In this document: piece by piece, positions 1-6,495 of the stretch | Numbering within the stretch: position 1 is the first letter of the stretch | Layout: each line of letters opens with the position of its first letter | Translations under genes and position numbers: made by a program | Notes under the pieces: model-generated | Seen by the model: the letters and a program-made list of their open reading frames with translations, nothing else | What the model was told of the DNA's origin: nothing | The model's database searches: none | Assembly (NCBI GenBank): GCA_002390205.1 | Contig: DGOV01000074.1 | Coordinates: forward strand, 1-64,000 | Reading direction: 5' to 3' | Origin: Proteobacteria bacterium UBA4457 | GTDB lineage: Bacteria; Pseudomonadota; Gammaproteobacteria; Ga0077536 | Length of the DNA: 64,000 bases

Positions 1-54
1 ACTGCTAGATCGAGAGAAGTAGTTGGCCTTGCTGCGCGTGATCGCGAACATTGA
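1..54 (+). CDS. Possible 3' end of an upstream gene (partial)
   Basis: Frame 1 is open from the left edge and stops with TGA at 52-54, giving 17 residues. The other two plus frames close at once. The stop is followed by an inverted repeat (52-76), as at a gene end. Nothing in 17 residues identifies a product, and the stretch could equally be noncoding. Confidence 0.25.
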   Translation, partial: TARSREVVGLAARDREH

Positions 55-76
55 CCGTAGGGCCTGCTCACGGTCA
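52..76 (+). terminator. Inverted repeat, possible hairpin terminator
   Basis: TGACCGT (52-58) pairs perfectly with ACGGTCA (70-76) across an 11 nt loop. No T tract follows, so intrinsic termination is uncertain. The left arm overlaps the possible stop codon of the partial upstream gene. Confidence 0.35.
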
Positions 77-81
77 CAAAA

Positions 82-148
82 CTTAACATATCTTAACACT
101 TCGTAACATTAAGAACTGTGTCATGGCAGAGCGTAACACTTCTTAATA
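82..148 (+). repeat. Phased CKTAACA repeats, left cluster
   Basis: CTTAACA starts at 82 and 92, CGTAACA at 102 and 132, and a variant CTTAATA at 142. Every start lies on one 10 bp register, so all copies face the same side of the helix. This spacing is typical of protein-binding arrays (iterons or operators). No gene lies in the stretch. Confidence 0.7.
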
Positions 149-159
149 TTAAGAAGTAC

Positions 160-184
160 AAAAAAAAGAGGGGGGAGGCCCCCC
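160..184 (-). terminator. Intrinsic terminator of the minus-strand gene at 193-555
   Basis: Read on the minus strand, GGGGGG (184-179) and CCCCCC (175-170) enclose a 3 nt loop and are followed by a T-rich run (169-160). The hairpin sits directly downstream of the minus-strand stop codon. Confidence 0.75.
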
Positions 185-192
185 GCTGTCGG

Positions 193-555
193 TTACCTCA
201 CCCGAACAGTCTCGTGAGCTGCCGGCTGGTTGACGTTAGCTGAGATGTTCCAGGTGATACAAAGCGCGGTGACGGCTAGAAGAGCCGCTAACAGACGTCG
301 AGGGGTTGCCTGGCGTTCCCGCTTGATTCGGCGGTTGGTCTCAGCCCTCTCGATCCATTCGCGGATCATCCAGTACTGGCTCCACAGGGCCTCGTCGGAT
401 GCGATCCTGTACTCCATCCTCATGTCTTCCATCTGCTCTTCGTTCATTACGCCTAGGCTGTGCAAATCATCCAGGGCTGAGATGCAGCAGTCGACCATAG
501 GTCGGGCGGCCATGGCGCTGAGGTGTTGGTTGAATTCGTTGCTGAGATTGGACAC
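193..555 (-). CDS. Small membrane-anchored protein, unknown function
   Basis: 120 residues starting at GTG, with AAGGAA upstream. The body is acidic and helical. A basic stretch (residues about 73-86) precedes one hydrophobic segment (about 88-105), then a short tail, suggesting a C-terminal membrane anchor with the bulk on the cytoplasmic side. It stands alone on the minus strand, has its own terminator, and lies between two CKTAACA repeat clusters. A regulator or early membrane protein is possible from context only. I do not recognise a family. Confidence 0.65.
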   Translation of the reverse strand: MSNLSNEFNQHLSAMAARPMVDCCISALDDLHSLGVMNEEQMEDMRMEYRIASDEALWSQYWMIREWIERAETNRRIKRERQATPRRLLAALLAVTALCITWNISANVNQPAAHETVRVR

Positions 556-638
556 GGAAGTAATTCCTTTGGTGGACTCCCTTATCTTAGCGACTGCTCT
601 CCACCTTGTCTACCCGGACCCCTCTTCTGTTGATCTTT

Positions 639-742
639 CTTAACATATCGTAACGAATGCCAATAACGCATAAGTCACATATCGTAACAATACAGGGTTG
701 TAACAAAACTTAACCCCCCCACCCCCGTTACAATTCGTAACA
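639..742 (+). repeat. Phased CKTAACA repeats, right cluster
   Basis: Copies or near copies begin at 639, 649, 683, 699, 709, 726 and 736. They fall in pairs exactly 10 bp apart (639/649, 699/709, 726/736). The cluster lies upstream of the minus gene at 193-555 and mirrors the cluster at 82-148. A C-rich run (714-725) interrupts it. No gene is seen in 556-808. Confidence 0.7.
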
Positions 743-808
743 CTCCCAGCCTAACCCCTCTCAAAATTTTTCACAAATTCTCAAACTACCTTTAAGGGGG
801 ACATGGAA

Positions 809-1012
809 TCAATATAACTCTTTCATCCAATCACGTTCTTTTGCAGTCATGAGGTAGATAGTACGATTAAGGACGGGTTTCAGCTGTTGTTCTTCAAAGT
901 CATGATAAAGCTGTCTAAGTAACTGAGTAACAGCTTGTTGATTCTGGCAGCGAACAGCGATAAGAAGTGCTAAACAGGAGCGATTCATTCTAGTCTGTTC
1001 ATTTAGCATCAT
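809..1012 (-). CDS. Small hypothetical protein
   Basis: 67 residues, starting at tandem ATG ATG with AGGTGA about 8 nt upstream. The sequence is helical with no membrane segment and no motif I recognise. It points away from the structural operon at 1057, so the short gap 1013-1056 is a divergent promoter region. Confidence 0.55.
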   Translation of the reverse strand: MMLNEQTRMNRSCLALLIAVRCQNQQAVTQLLRQLYHDFEEQQLKPVLNRTIYLMTAKERDWMKELY

Positions 1013-1022
1013 TTTATCACCT

Positions 1023-1032
1023 GGAATACTAG
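1023..1032 (+). promoter_or_regulatory. Late promoter-like element GGAATACTAG
   Basis: Exact match to GGnAnnCTAR, 24 nt before the start at 1057. It opens the structural block. Confidence 0.6.
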
Positions 1033-1056
1033 TCTGATCGGTTATTATTCCAACTC

Positions 1057-1464
1057 ATGTCCTTAAATACTGATGGTAATTGGGTGGCAGGTGACGAGTT
1101 ACGCGTTATTGAGGCCTTAAGGGTTCCTTTTGGGGGATATATCTTAGATTGTATTGAAGACTGTATGAATGAGATGGAGGTTCTAAGCGCCTCTGCGGTT
1201 TTAAAGGTACGAATCTTACTGGACGAATATGAAACGGCTGATACCAATGATAGCGCTCAGAATACCGAAGATACTGAGGGGAAGGTATTGGTTAAAGCTG
1301 ATGTTTTGGAATGGGAAGTTATTGGAGGGAAAAACGGACTAACAGGCCCACAGAAAGAGAAGAATAAAGCTCGTTTTGAGTTGTGGAACTACTTTTCGTT
1401 CTGTTCCTGTATCAGTATGTACAATCCTGATGGCGGTCTTACTACAAGGTTGATTCGGTCTTGA
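1057..1464 (+). CDS. Probable head-tail connector region protein
   Basis: 135 residues, first gene of the plus-strand structural block and followed by further joining proteins. The sequence is acidic, with a C-terminal part rich in aromatics and two nearby cysteines (FCSC). No catalytic motif is visible. Position before a gp10-like joining protein suggests an adaptor, but this is inference from gene order only. Confidence 0.45.
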   Translation: MSLNTDGNWVAGDELRVIEALRVPFGGYILDCIEDCMNEMEVLSASAVLKVRILLDEYETADTNDSAQNTEDTEGKVLVKADVLEWEVIGGKNGLTGPQKEKNKARFELWNYFSFCSCISMYNPDGGLTTRLIRS

Positions 1465-1466
1465 TG

Positions 1467-1476
1467 GGTATACTGT
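1467..1476 (+). promoter_or_regulatory. Late promoter-like element GGTATACTGT
   Basis: A variant of the late element with a perfect TATACT core, 30 nt before the start at 1507. Confidence 0.5.
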
Positions 1477-1506
1477 GAAAACACTCATTCTTAGTGTATT
1501 ATTACC

Positions 1507-1692
1507 ATGAACAACATTCATCCTGAAATGAACGAGGGACCCATGGGTGAACTCATGCGCGAAGTGGGACAAGCTGATGTCGTGGATGTTTGGTGTAAGG
1601 GATGTGAGTCCTGGCGTAAGATGAATGCAAAATACGCTAAGATTATTGGTACAGGAGAGATTGAAAGCTGTACTCAGTGTCCTGTAAAATAA
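1507..1692 (+). CDS. Small zinc-ribbon-like protein
   Basis: 61 residues with two CxxC pairs: CKGC near residues 30-33 and CTQC near the C-terminus. They are spaced as in a small zinc ribbon, so one metal ion is probably bound. Its TAA overlaps the next gene's ATG by one base (TAATG), so the two are translationally coupled. Function unknown; it may be a structural co-factor or nucleic-acid binder. Confidence 0.6.
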   Translation: MNNIHPEMNEGPMGELMREVGQADVVDVWCKGCESWRKMNAKYAKIIGTGEIESCTQCPVK

Positions 1693-1889
1693 TGGAATTT
1701 CAAATCACTCTAGGTCCAGAACAAATTAGAACCCTTTCGTATGCTGTAAATGAAGCTATTCGTTTGTGGCCCGGTAGTCCGGCAAGACCTGCTGAAGAAC
1801 AAGAATGGTTATGGCACTTAAGGGATTCTTTTTTTGCACTTCAGATGGAACTTGTTCTTGATGAAGACGTAAAGCGTGACGAGGGCTAA
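1692..1889 (+). CDS. Small hypothetical protein
   Basis: 65 residues from the ATG at 1692 that overlaps the previous stop. A GTG at 1677 in the same frame is less likely because it lies inside the upstream gene. The protein is helical and acidic (LGPEQIRTLSYAVNEAIRLW), with no family I can name. It ends 80 nt before the next structural gene. Confidence 0.6.
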   Translation: MEFQITLGPEQIRTLSYAVNEAIRLWPGSPARPAEEQEWLWHLRDSFFALQMELVLDEDVKRDEG

Positions 1890-1941
1890 GCCCGAGTTAG
1901 CGACTCGACCCGGAGGGGAGAGAAGCTGGGGGGTGCGGCTT

Positions 1942-1951
1942 GGCAGCCTAG
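1942..1951 (+). promoter_or_regulatory. Late promoter-like element GGCAGCCTAG
   Basis: Exact match to GGnAnnCTAR, 18 nt before the start at 1970. Confidence 0.55.
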
Positions 1952-1969
1952 AACGATTGGGTTTACGCT

Positions 1970-2476
1970 ATGACCAGCCCCTTGTATCCTTACATTAACT
2001 CTCGAGTTCTATTCCCGGGGGTAGTTGACGTCGTAAACGTTAATGGAAGATTTGAAGAGATAATCGCTGATAATTTCTTGGTCAAAGCCTGGTTGAAGCG
2101 TGTTGAGTATTCAGGGGTCAGCTCGGGGTCAAAAAGAGTTCCACTAGAAAGCCAGTTAGATGGTCAAATGATGCCTGGTGCGTCTGGAGATCAGTTTTAT
2201 TATCGTGGGTATTCGTTAGAGTACGCAGTTGTTCCGGTCGAATATGACCTAAGGCATCCAGCTGAAGGTGGCCTTGTCTTTAATCCTGTGCATTTTCAAC
2301 ACCCATGGATGAAGACAGGTCAAGAAATTACCCTCGTTCACGGAGAAGGCCCAGTGTTAATAGCTAAAGTTCAAAGGTCAGACGGTGTTTACGGGGGAGT
2401 AGGTATTGATGAAGTCCTGTATAAGGAAATCGGAGGGGTTCAGTTGCAACTGACAGCCAGCGAGCTTCAAAACTAA
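1970..2476 (+). CDS. Probable head closure or neck protein
   Basis: 168 residues, predicted mostly beta strand, with no membrane segment or catalytic motif. It sits immediately before the gp10-like gene and overlaps it by one base (TAATG). In HK97-like phages this slot usually holds a head-closure or stopper protein. The assignment is from order, not from a recognised motif. Confidence 0.45.
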   Translation: MTSPLYPYINSRVLFPGVVDVVNVNGRFEEIIADNFLVKAWLKRVEYSGVSSGSKRVPLESQLDGQMMPGASGDQFYYRGYSLEYAVVPVEYDLRHPAEGGLVFNPVHFQHPWMKTGQEITLVHGEGPVLIAKVQRSDGVYGGVGIDEVLYKEIGGVQLQLTASELQN

Positions 2477-2991
2477 TGGCAATGAATTTATCCAATCAAA
2501 TCAACGGCGTATTTGAAGAGCTAATCACAAATGTAGAGAGTCTTGACGGCTTAACGTTCGAATCATCCGAGCAAGTTGTTGGACCGAACTTTTCTATTGA
2601 GATTCTAGGCTCGCCTGACACTGATCCAATAATGGGATTACTGGAGAAAGCTCACGAGAGAGGAGTGGCCTCTGTCGCAAAAGGCCTTGAGGACCACTTG
2701 AAAGCCCAGATAATTGCCGTAGGCGCAGTTGATACTGGTGCTTTAATGAACTCAGGCTCAGTAGCCTTCCATTCTAACTTTATTAATATCGACTATTCCA
2801 CCAGCCCTTATGCTGCCCTCGTCCATTATGGAGGATATATAGCGCCCTATGGAAACGTTAATATTAAAAAAGTCTACATCCCTGGCCGCCCTTGGCTAGA
2901 GGCTTCTCTGGGAATCAGCCCTGGTCCGCTTGGTGCATTTGACTGGAAAGAGGCTTATGCGGCTGGAGCTGGGTCAAGTCTTAAACTATAG
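2476..2991 (+). CDS. HK97 gp10-like head-tail joining/tail completion protein
   Basis: 171 residues. The middle has the family's pattern: an amphipathic helix, then VDTGALMNSG, a strand, and SPYAALVHYGG (about residues 84-120), followed by a proline-rich C-terminal stretch ending in PGRPWLEA. Proteins of this family complete the tail top or join it to the head. The start overlaps the upstream stop. A second ATG two codons in is possible. Confidence 0.65.
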   Translation: MAMNLSNQINGVFEELITNVESLDGLTFESSEQVVGPNFSIEILGSPDTDPIMGLLEKAHERGVASVAKGLEDHLKAQIIAVGAVDTGALMNSGSVAFHSNFINIDYSTSPYAALVHYGGYIAPYGNVNIKKVYIPGRPWLEASLGISPGPLGAFDWKEAYAAGAGSSLKL

Positions 2992-3000
2992 GTAAGATAT
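2991..3000 (+). promoter_or_regulatory. Late promoter-like element GGTAAGATAT
   Basis: Variant element (TAAGAT core), 19 nt before the start of the tail chaperone gene at 3020. Confidence 0.45.
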
Positions 3001-3019
3001 AGCGATTTGGAACAAAAAG

Positions 3020-3577
3020 ATGCCTAAGCTGCCTTTTATCGTCGAACCACGAGTCAAACCGGCTCTTGAGACCATTGGATCGGACGAGTCTGGCAAAATT
3101 CAGGTTAAACGATTGGGATATTTGACTACTTCAGAGAAAACTTTCATTCAAGCTCAAACTCAGTCAGAAGAATCGACGCGAAAGCTAATATCTTTGACTC
3201 GTTCGATCGGGAAAGAATTGAAAATAGATATGCAAAAGGCTTACGAAAGAGTCTCTAACGCATTGCAGAATAACCCTAAAGATAAAATTGACGAAACGAT
3301 CCAAAAAAAACACGGCGAAGAGTTGGATGAAATTGTCAATGAAATGGCCGCTGCATCTACAAGGAAAACTCTTATTTCGGTCTTAGCCTTACTGGTTTAC
3401 AGGGTAGACCCTGAATTCACGGCAGAACAATTATTGGAGTTACACCCTGATATCATTGATGGCCTGTCTTTATTGTTTGAAGATGAGGAAGCTCGATCAA
3501 CAGAAAGACTTACTCAATTGCTTGATAAGGAAGAAACTGGAACAGTCGATCAGCTAGATGATCTTGAAAAAAAGTAG
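3020..3577 (+). CDS. Tail assembly chaperone, G-like product
   Basis: 185 residues, hydrophilic and helical, with many Glu and Lys. It ends at TAG 3575-3577 immediately after a slippery heptamer, A AAA AAG. Tail chaperones of long-tailed phages are made as a short form and a -1 frameshifted long form that coat the tape measure during assembly. Finding the site between this gene and an overlapping frame with no good start supports that role. The pair lies upstream of the tube gene rather than between tube and tape measure, which is unusual. Confidence 0.65.
   Translation: MPKLPFIVEPRVKPALETIGSDESGKIQVKRLGYLTTSEKTFIQAQTQSEESTRKLISLTRSIGKELKIDMQKAYERVSNALQNNPKDKIDETIQKKHGEELDEIVNEMAAASTRKTLISVLALLVYRVDPEFTAEQLLELHPDIIDGLSLLFEDEEARSTERLTQLLDKEETGTVDQLDDLEKK
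3568..3574 (+). other. Programmed -1 ribosomal frameshift site A AAA AAG
   Basis: The zero frame reads GAA AAA AAG TAG. Slippage by -1 lets both tRNAs re-pair with AAA AAA and continue with GTA GGG GCC. The new frame has been open only since the TGA at 3565, and runs to 4197. Confidence 0.75.
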
Positions 3578-4197
3578 GGGCCGGTGGTAGTGTTGATCTA
3601 GACATTGAACATATCTTCTGGTTTTTGAAGTCTTATTTCAAAGGCGATGAAGAATTTAACTACGAAAACTTCTACCGGTTACCTTACGAGTACGTCCTTA
3701 GCGCATATAGCTGGGCTTTGAAGATGCAGCAGATTGAATCCCATAGGGCTGAGCGTCCAGTCTCGTTGCTAGCAGCTCAGTCTGCTAATATGAATAGAGA
3801 CCCCAAGAAACGTAGGGTTCCATTTGAATTAGAAGATTTTTACCTTTACCAGCCATTAGAAGAAAAAAGACTGCCAGAAGCGCGATACGGAGCCTCGGCT
3901 CTTTGGCTTGCAGAAAATGATTTGTTTCCAGCTTTTGCTCTTTTCTGTTTTCCAGACTTACGCAAAAATGCTGGCAAAAATACGCCAACAGTTGTAAGCC
4001 TTAACCATCCGAATGCTATCTTGTTAGCGCCAGTAGAGACGCCTGAAGGGATCAAAGGGTTGCTTATAGCAGAAAAAAATGTTAGCGACAGTACCATCTC
4101 AATGTCGTCCCCTTGCGGTCTTTCTTTTTTAGTTAAAATTCCATTTATTAACGATGAGGTCGCAGCAGAAGAAGACGTTACGTTGTTATATGGTTGA
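3574..4197 (+). CDS. Tail assembly chaperone T-like extension, made by frameshift
   Basis: The open frame runs from the slippery site to TGA 4195-4197. The only early start-like codon is TTG at 3625, with no ribosome binding site. Read as a -1 fusion with the gene at 3020 it makes a product of about 392 residues (G-T). The extension begins VGAGGSVDLDIEHIFWFLK and then a YxxPYEYVLSAYSWALKM helix. The last 20 nt overlap the convergent HNH gene. Confidence 0.65.
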   Translation, partial: VGAGGSVDLDIEHIFWFLKSYFKGDEEFNYENFYRLPYEYVLSAYSWALKMQQIESHRAERPVSLLAAQSANMNRDPKKRRVPFELEDFYLYQPLEEKRLPEARYGASALWLAENDLFPAFALFCFPDLRKNAGKNTPTVVSLNHPNAILLAPVETPEGIKGLLIAEKNVSDSTISMSSPCGLSFLVKIPFINDEVAAEEDVTLLYG

Positions 4198-4594
4198 TAA
4201 ATTTGTCCAGCCAAATTGAATCTTCTTCACTCCCGAACTCAACTTTCCCTTTGATCAGCCAGTTTTTTATACGAATCTCTGCCTCTATAGAGTAAAAATC
4301 TTGCATCCTAAACCAAGACATCCATTGATCGCTACCTTTGTCAGCATTACATCGAAGGCATGCAGGGATACAGTTTTTCGTTTGGTCTTGACCTCCATGA
4401 GCTCTGGGCTTGACATGATCAATTGTCAGCGACTTGTCGTCAATAGGAGGATTACCACAATAAGCGCATCGATCATTCCAGGCTTTTTTTATAGCTGTTC
4501 TCCAGATACGCTTTGCTTGAGAGCTATTTAAAGTAGTCATGTTAAAAACGTAGTCCTGCGGAACCTCGAAGAGGGGGAAACTAACGTCGCTCAT
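4178..4594 (-). CDS. HNH endonuclease (free-standing)
   Basis: 138 residues from ATG 4594 (GTG 4597 is also possible). It has a complete HNH/zinc core: CAYCGNPP, then LTIDHVKPRAHGG, then NCIPACLRCNADKG. CxxC pairs flank the catalytic IDH and the late Asn. It is the only minus-strand gene within the tail operon and its end overlaps the chaperone gene by 20 nt. This is the usual look of a mobile, homing-type endonuclease insertion. The target is unknown. Confidence 0.85.
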   Translation of the reverse strand: MSDVSFPLFEVPQDYVFNMTTLNSSQAKRIWRTAIKKAWNDRCAYCGNPPIDDKSLTIDHVKPRAHGGQDQTKNCIPACLRCNADKGSDQWMSWFRMQDFYSIEAEIRIKNWLIKGKVEFGSEEDSIWLDKFINHITT

Positions 4595-4717
4595 CACATG
4601 AAGATAACAACGTTTGACATGAGGCCGAATAATGAGGGCGTCATAGGCAAATCAAGCGTTGATGCCAGTAGTATTCCGAGTTAACGGAACCATATAAGGA
4701 GCCCATTAGGTATAACA

Positions 4718-5149
4718 GTGTCAACTCAAACTTTTCCTGAGTCTCCAGAGATTATCTATAATACTCTGCTGTCTGACACCGTGTTTTCATCGTATTTAGG
4801 TGAATATTTTTTCGCATCTGGTAAAGTATTACCTTCTATCGGAATTCAAAGCCCAGGGGCTGATATGCCGGGACTCGATAGAATATCTGGCCTTGAGTGT
4901 GTTATTCATGACGCAGCAGATCTTCGCCGCAGACAATTCTACGGATCAACAAATATAGAGGTAAAGTGGAAAGTTTTTTTAATTTGTTGGGAGCCAGCGA
5001 ATGGGGGTGTGATGAATCTAGCCGCGAGAAGAGCTATGGAAATATTTGGTGGATCTGAATCGATGGAAACAGTTGCAGTTGCTGATGGATTAGGAGCTTT
5101 AGTTCAGACAATGATCTTAATACCATCCGATATGCCTGTCTTAATTTAA
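4718..5149 (+). CDS. Probable tail terminator/tail completion protein
   Basis: 143 residues from GTG 4718. TAAGGAG lies about 15 nt upstream, slightly far. The pattern is mixed alpha/beta with a central segment (RRRQFYGSTNIEVKWKVFLI) resembling terminators that cap the tube. It lies just before the tube gene, the normal place for this protein. No diagnostic motif was seen. The upstream gap 4598-4717 holds only a 28-codon frame that I do not call. Confidence 0.5.
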   Translation: MSTQTFPESPEIIYNTLLSDTVFSSYLGEYFFASGKVLPSIGIQSPGADMPGLDRISGLECVIHDAADLRRRQFYGSTNIEVKWKVFLICWEPANGGVMNLAARRAMEIFGGSESMETVAVADGLGALVQTMILIPSDMPVLI

Positions 5150-5238
5150 TCGCAACATTTTACAGGATACCAAGAGATTCGGCAGAATATTATTAGGTGG
5201 GGCAAGCCCGCCATACTTGTCCTTTTGCTCTGGCCCAT

Positions 5239-5832
5239 ATGGCTAATTTTTCCGCCGCTTTTGGCTACAAAGTGTACCTTGTGCCACTAGCCTCAAGTTC
5301 TGTTCAAGTTGACTCCGTTATTTCCCTGGCAGGTCTAGGAGACGGTGGCTTTATCGATGAAACTACTACTGTTCCAGCGGCTTCTCCTTTAAGCTATTCT
5401 GCTGGCGTATTCAGTGTAAACAGCGTAGCAATGAATATGGACGGAGCTGACACTCCTTTCCTTTTGCGCGGTCTGACAAACGCCTCTCTGGAAACCGATA
5501 CTGGTTCTGAGGACGTTTATACTTATGATGACGAGACTAAAGGCTTCAATCAAGCCGTCGCTACGACTAAAAGTTTCAGCTTGACTCTCGCAGGTGTTGC
5601 TGACTTTAAAGATTCTGCATATCAGGCATTGCGCCTGACTGAGCAAAATACCGTAGCAGATTCATTGCGAGTTAAATTTGCTCGGATCGGCCCTACCGGG
5701 ACGGACGAAACAGTATACGGCTATGGAACGCTGACAGGCTACACTGAATCGGTGGAAGTTACAAGCATTGTGTCCTGGGAATGCACACTAACTGGCTATG
5801 GCTTCTATGGTCTAGACCTTGACACTAATTAG
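5239..5832 (+). CDS. Major tail tube protein
   Basis: 197 residues from ATG 5239; GTG 5197 would add 14 residues. The protein is beta rich. Segments such as TKSFSLTLAGVADFKDSAYQ and a strand-rich C-terminus (YGTLTGYTESVEVTSIVSW) match the tail-tube fold. Its place before the tape measure and the terminator after the next frame support this. Only one such gene and no sheath are visible, arguing for a non-contractile tail. The TAG at 5830 is followed by an open frame in the same phase. Confidence 0.6.
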   Translation: MANFSAAFGYKVYLVPLASSSVQVDSVISLAGLGDGGFIDETTTVPAASPLSYSAGVFSVNSVAMNMDGADTPFLLRGLTNASLETDTGSEDVYTYDDETKGFNQAVATTKSFSLTLAGVADFKDSAYQALRLTEQNTVADSLRVKFARIGPTGTDETVYGYGTLTGYTESVEVTSIVSWECTLTGYGFYGLDLDTN

Positions 5833-5856
5833 CTGATTGGAGGGGCTGAAGGTGCG

Positions 5857-6396
5857 TTGAGAACCCTTAACGGTTCCAGCGTCACCACTTCCACTAGCTT
5901 TAGCAATCAGGATACTAACGGTGTCTTGGTTGATATCACCGGACCGAACGGAGCTACCGCGACTGCTGATATTGTCACTGGAGGGGACTTGATGACTAAT
6001 CTCGAAGTTATCCGCACCTCTAACGACAAATTCAGAGTTGGTGATTCGATTACCATCACTGAAAATGGCGGAACCGGAGTTGCAACTGCGACTGTTTCAG
6101 AAATCCACGAAGGTCAGAAAATCGGTGCCATTGCATCGACCGATGCCTTCAACACAGATAACCCCTTCGACGCTGCTGACACTTCCGGTATTGCCGTCAC
6201 CCTTACTCCGAGTGCTGGTATTACTAGCCAACTTGGAGCCGGCCTCGCCGGAACGGCTACCACTTCTGGGCCAAACTTGCTCGATAGTGTTCAGCTCACC
6301 GATGGTGGTTACGGATTCCTCGTTGACGACATCATCGAAGTCGAAGAAGTAGGTGGATCCGGTATTGGTCACATCCGTGTTCTTACTCTCGCTTAA
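5857..6396 (+). CDS. Tail tube-linked beta-rich domain (separate start or readthrough)
   Basis: 179 residues from TTG 5857, in exactly the frame of the tube gene after its TAG. GGAGGGG (5839-5845) and GAAGG (5848-5852) lie upstream, but at 11 and 4 nt, neither ideal. The protein holds two related units of the form YxVxDxIxVxxxGGxGxxxxxV, at residues about 55-85 and 150-177. Such units occur in phage virion surface proteins. It may decorate the tube as a separate subunit or as a C-terminal extension. Confidence 0.55.
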   Translation: MRTLNGSSVTTSTSFSNQDTNGVLVDITGPNGATATADIVTGGDLMTNLEVIRTSNDKFRVGDSITITENGGTGVATATVSEIHEGQKIGAIASTDAFNTDNPFDAADTSGIAVTLTPSAGITSQLGAGLAGTATTSGPNLLDSVQLTDGGYGFLVDDIIEVEEVGGSGIGHIRVLTLA

Positions 6397-6438
6397 ACTT
6401 CTAACCTCAGCCCTTAGAAGAACTACAGCATACTCACA

Positions 6439-6462
6439 GCTCGCCTCTAGGCGGGCTTTTTT
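6439..6462 (+). terminator. Intrinsic terminator after tube block
   Basis: GCTCGCC (6439-6445) pairs with GGCGGGC (6450-6456, one G-T), loop TCTA, then six T. It isolates the highly expressed tube transcript from the tape measure gene. Confidence 0.85.
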
Positions 6463-6465
6463 CAT

Positions 6466-6475
6466 GGAACACTAG
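6466..6475 (+). promoter_or_regulatory. Late promoter-like element GGAACACTAG
   Basis: Exact match to GGnAnnCTAR directly after the terminator and 20 nt before the tape measure ATG. The terminator-promoter order makes a new transcription start here likely. Confidence 0.65.
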
Positions 6476-6495
6476 TTGAGGAACTTTTAACGTCG

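Noticed and set aside
230..643. Plus-strand frame of 137 codons opposite the 193-555 gene
   Set aside because: Composition is unlike a protein (Arg/Ser-rich with no ribosome site) and it runs antisense to a gene with its own terminator and ribosome site.
3846..4214. Minus-strand frame of 122 codons opposite the chaperone extension
   Set aside because: It overlaps a frame supported by a slippery site, and overlaps the real HNH gene; no motif or start signal.
4598..4684. 28-codon frame MKITTFDMRPNNEGVIGKSS...
   Set aside because: No ribosome binding site, too short, and no recognisable pattern; it may be noncoding space between HNH and tail terminator genes.
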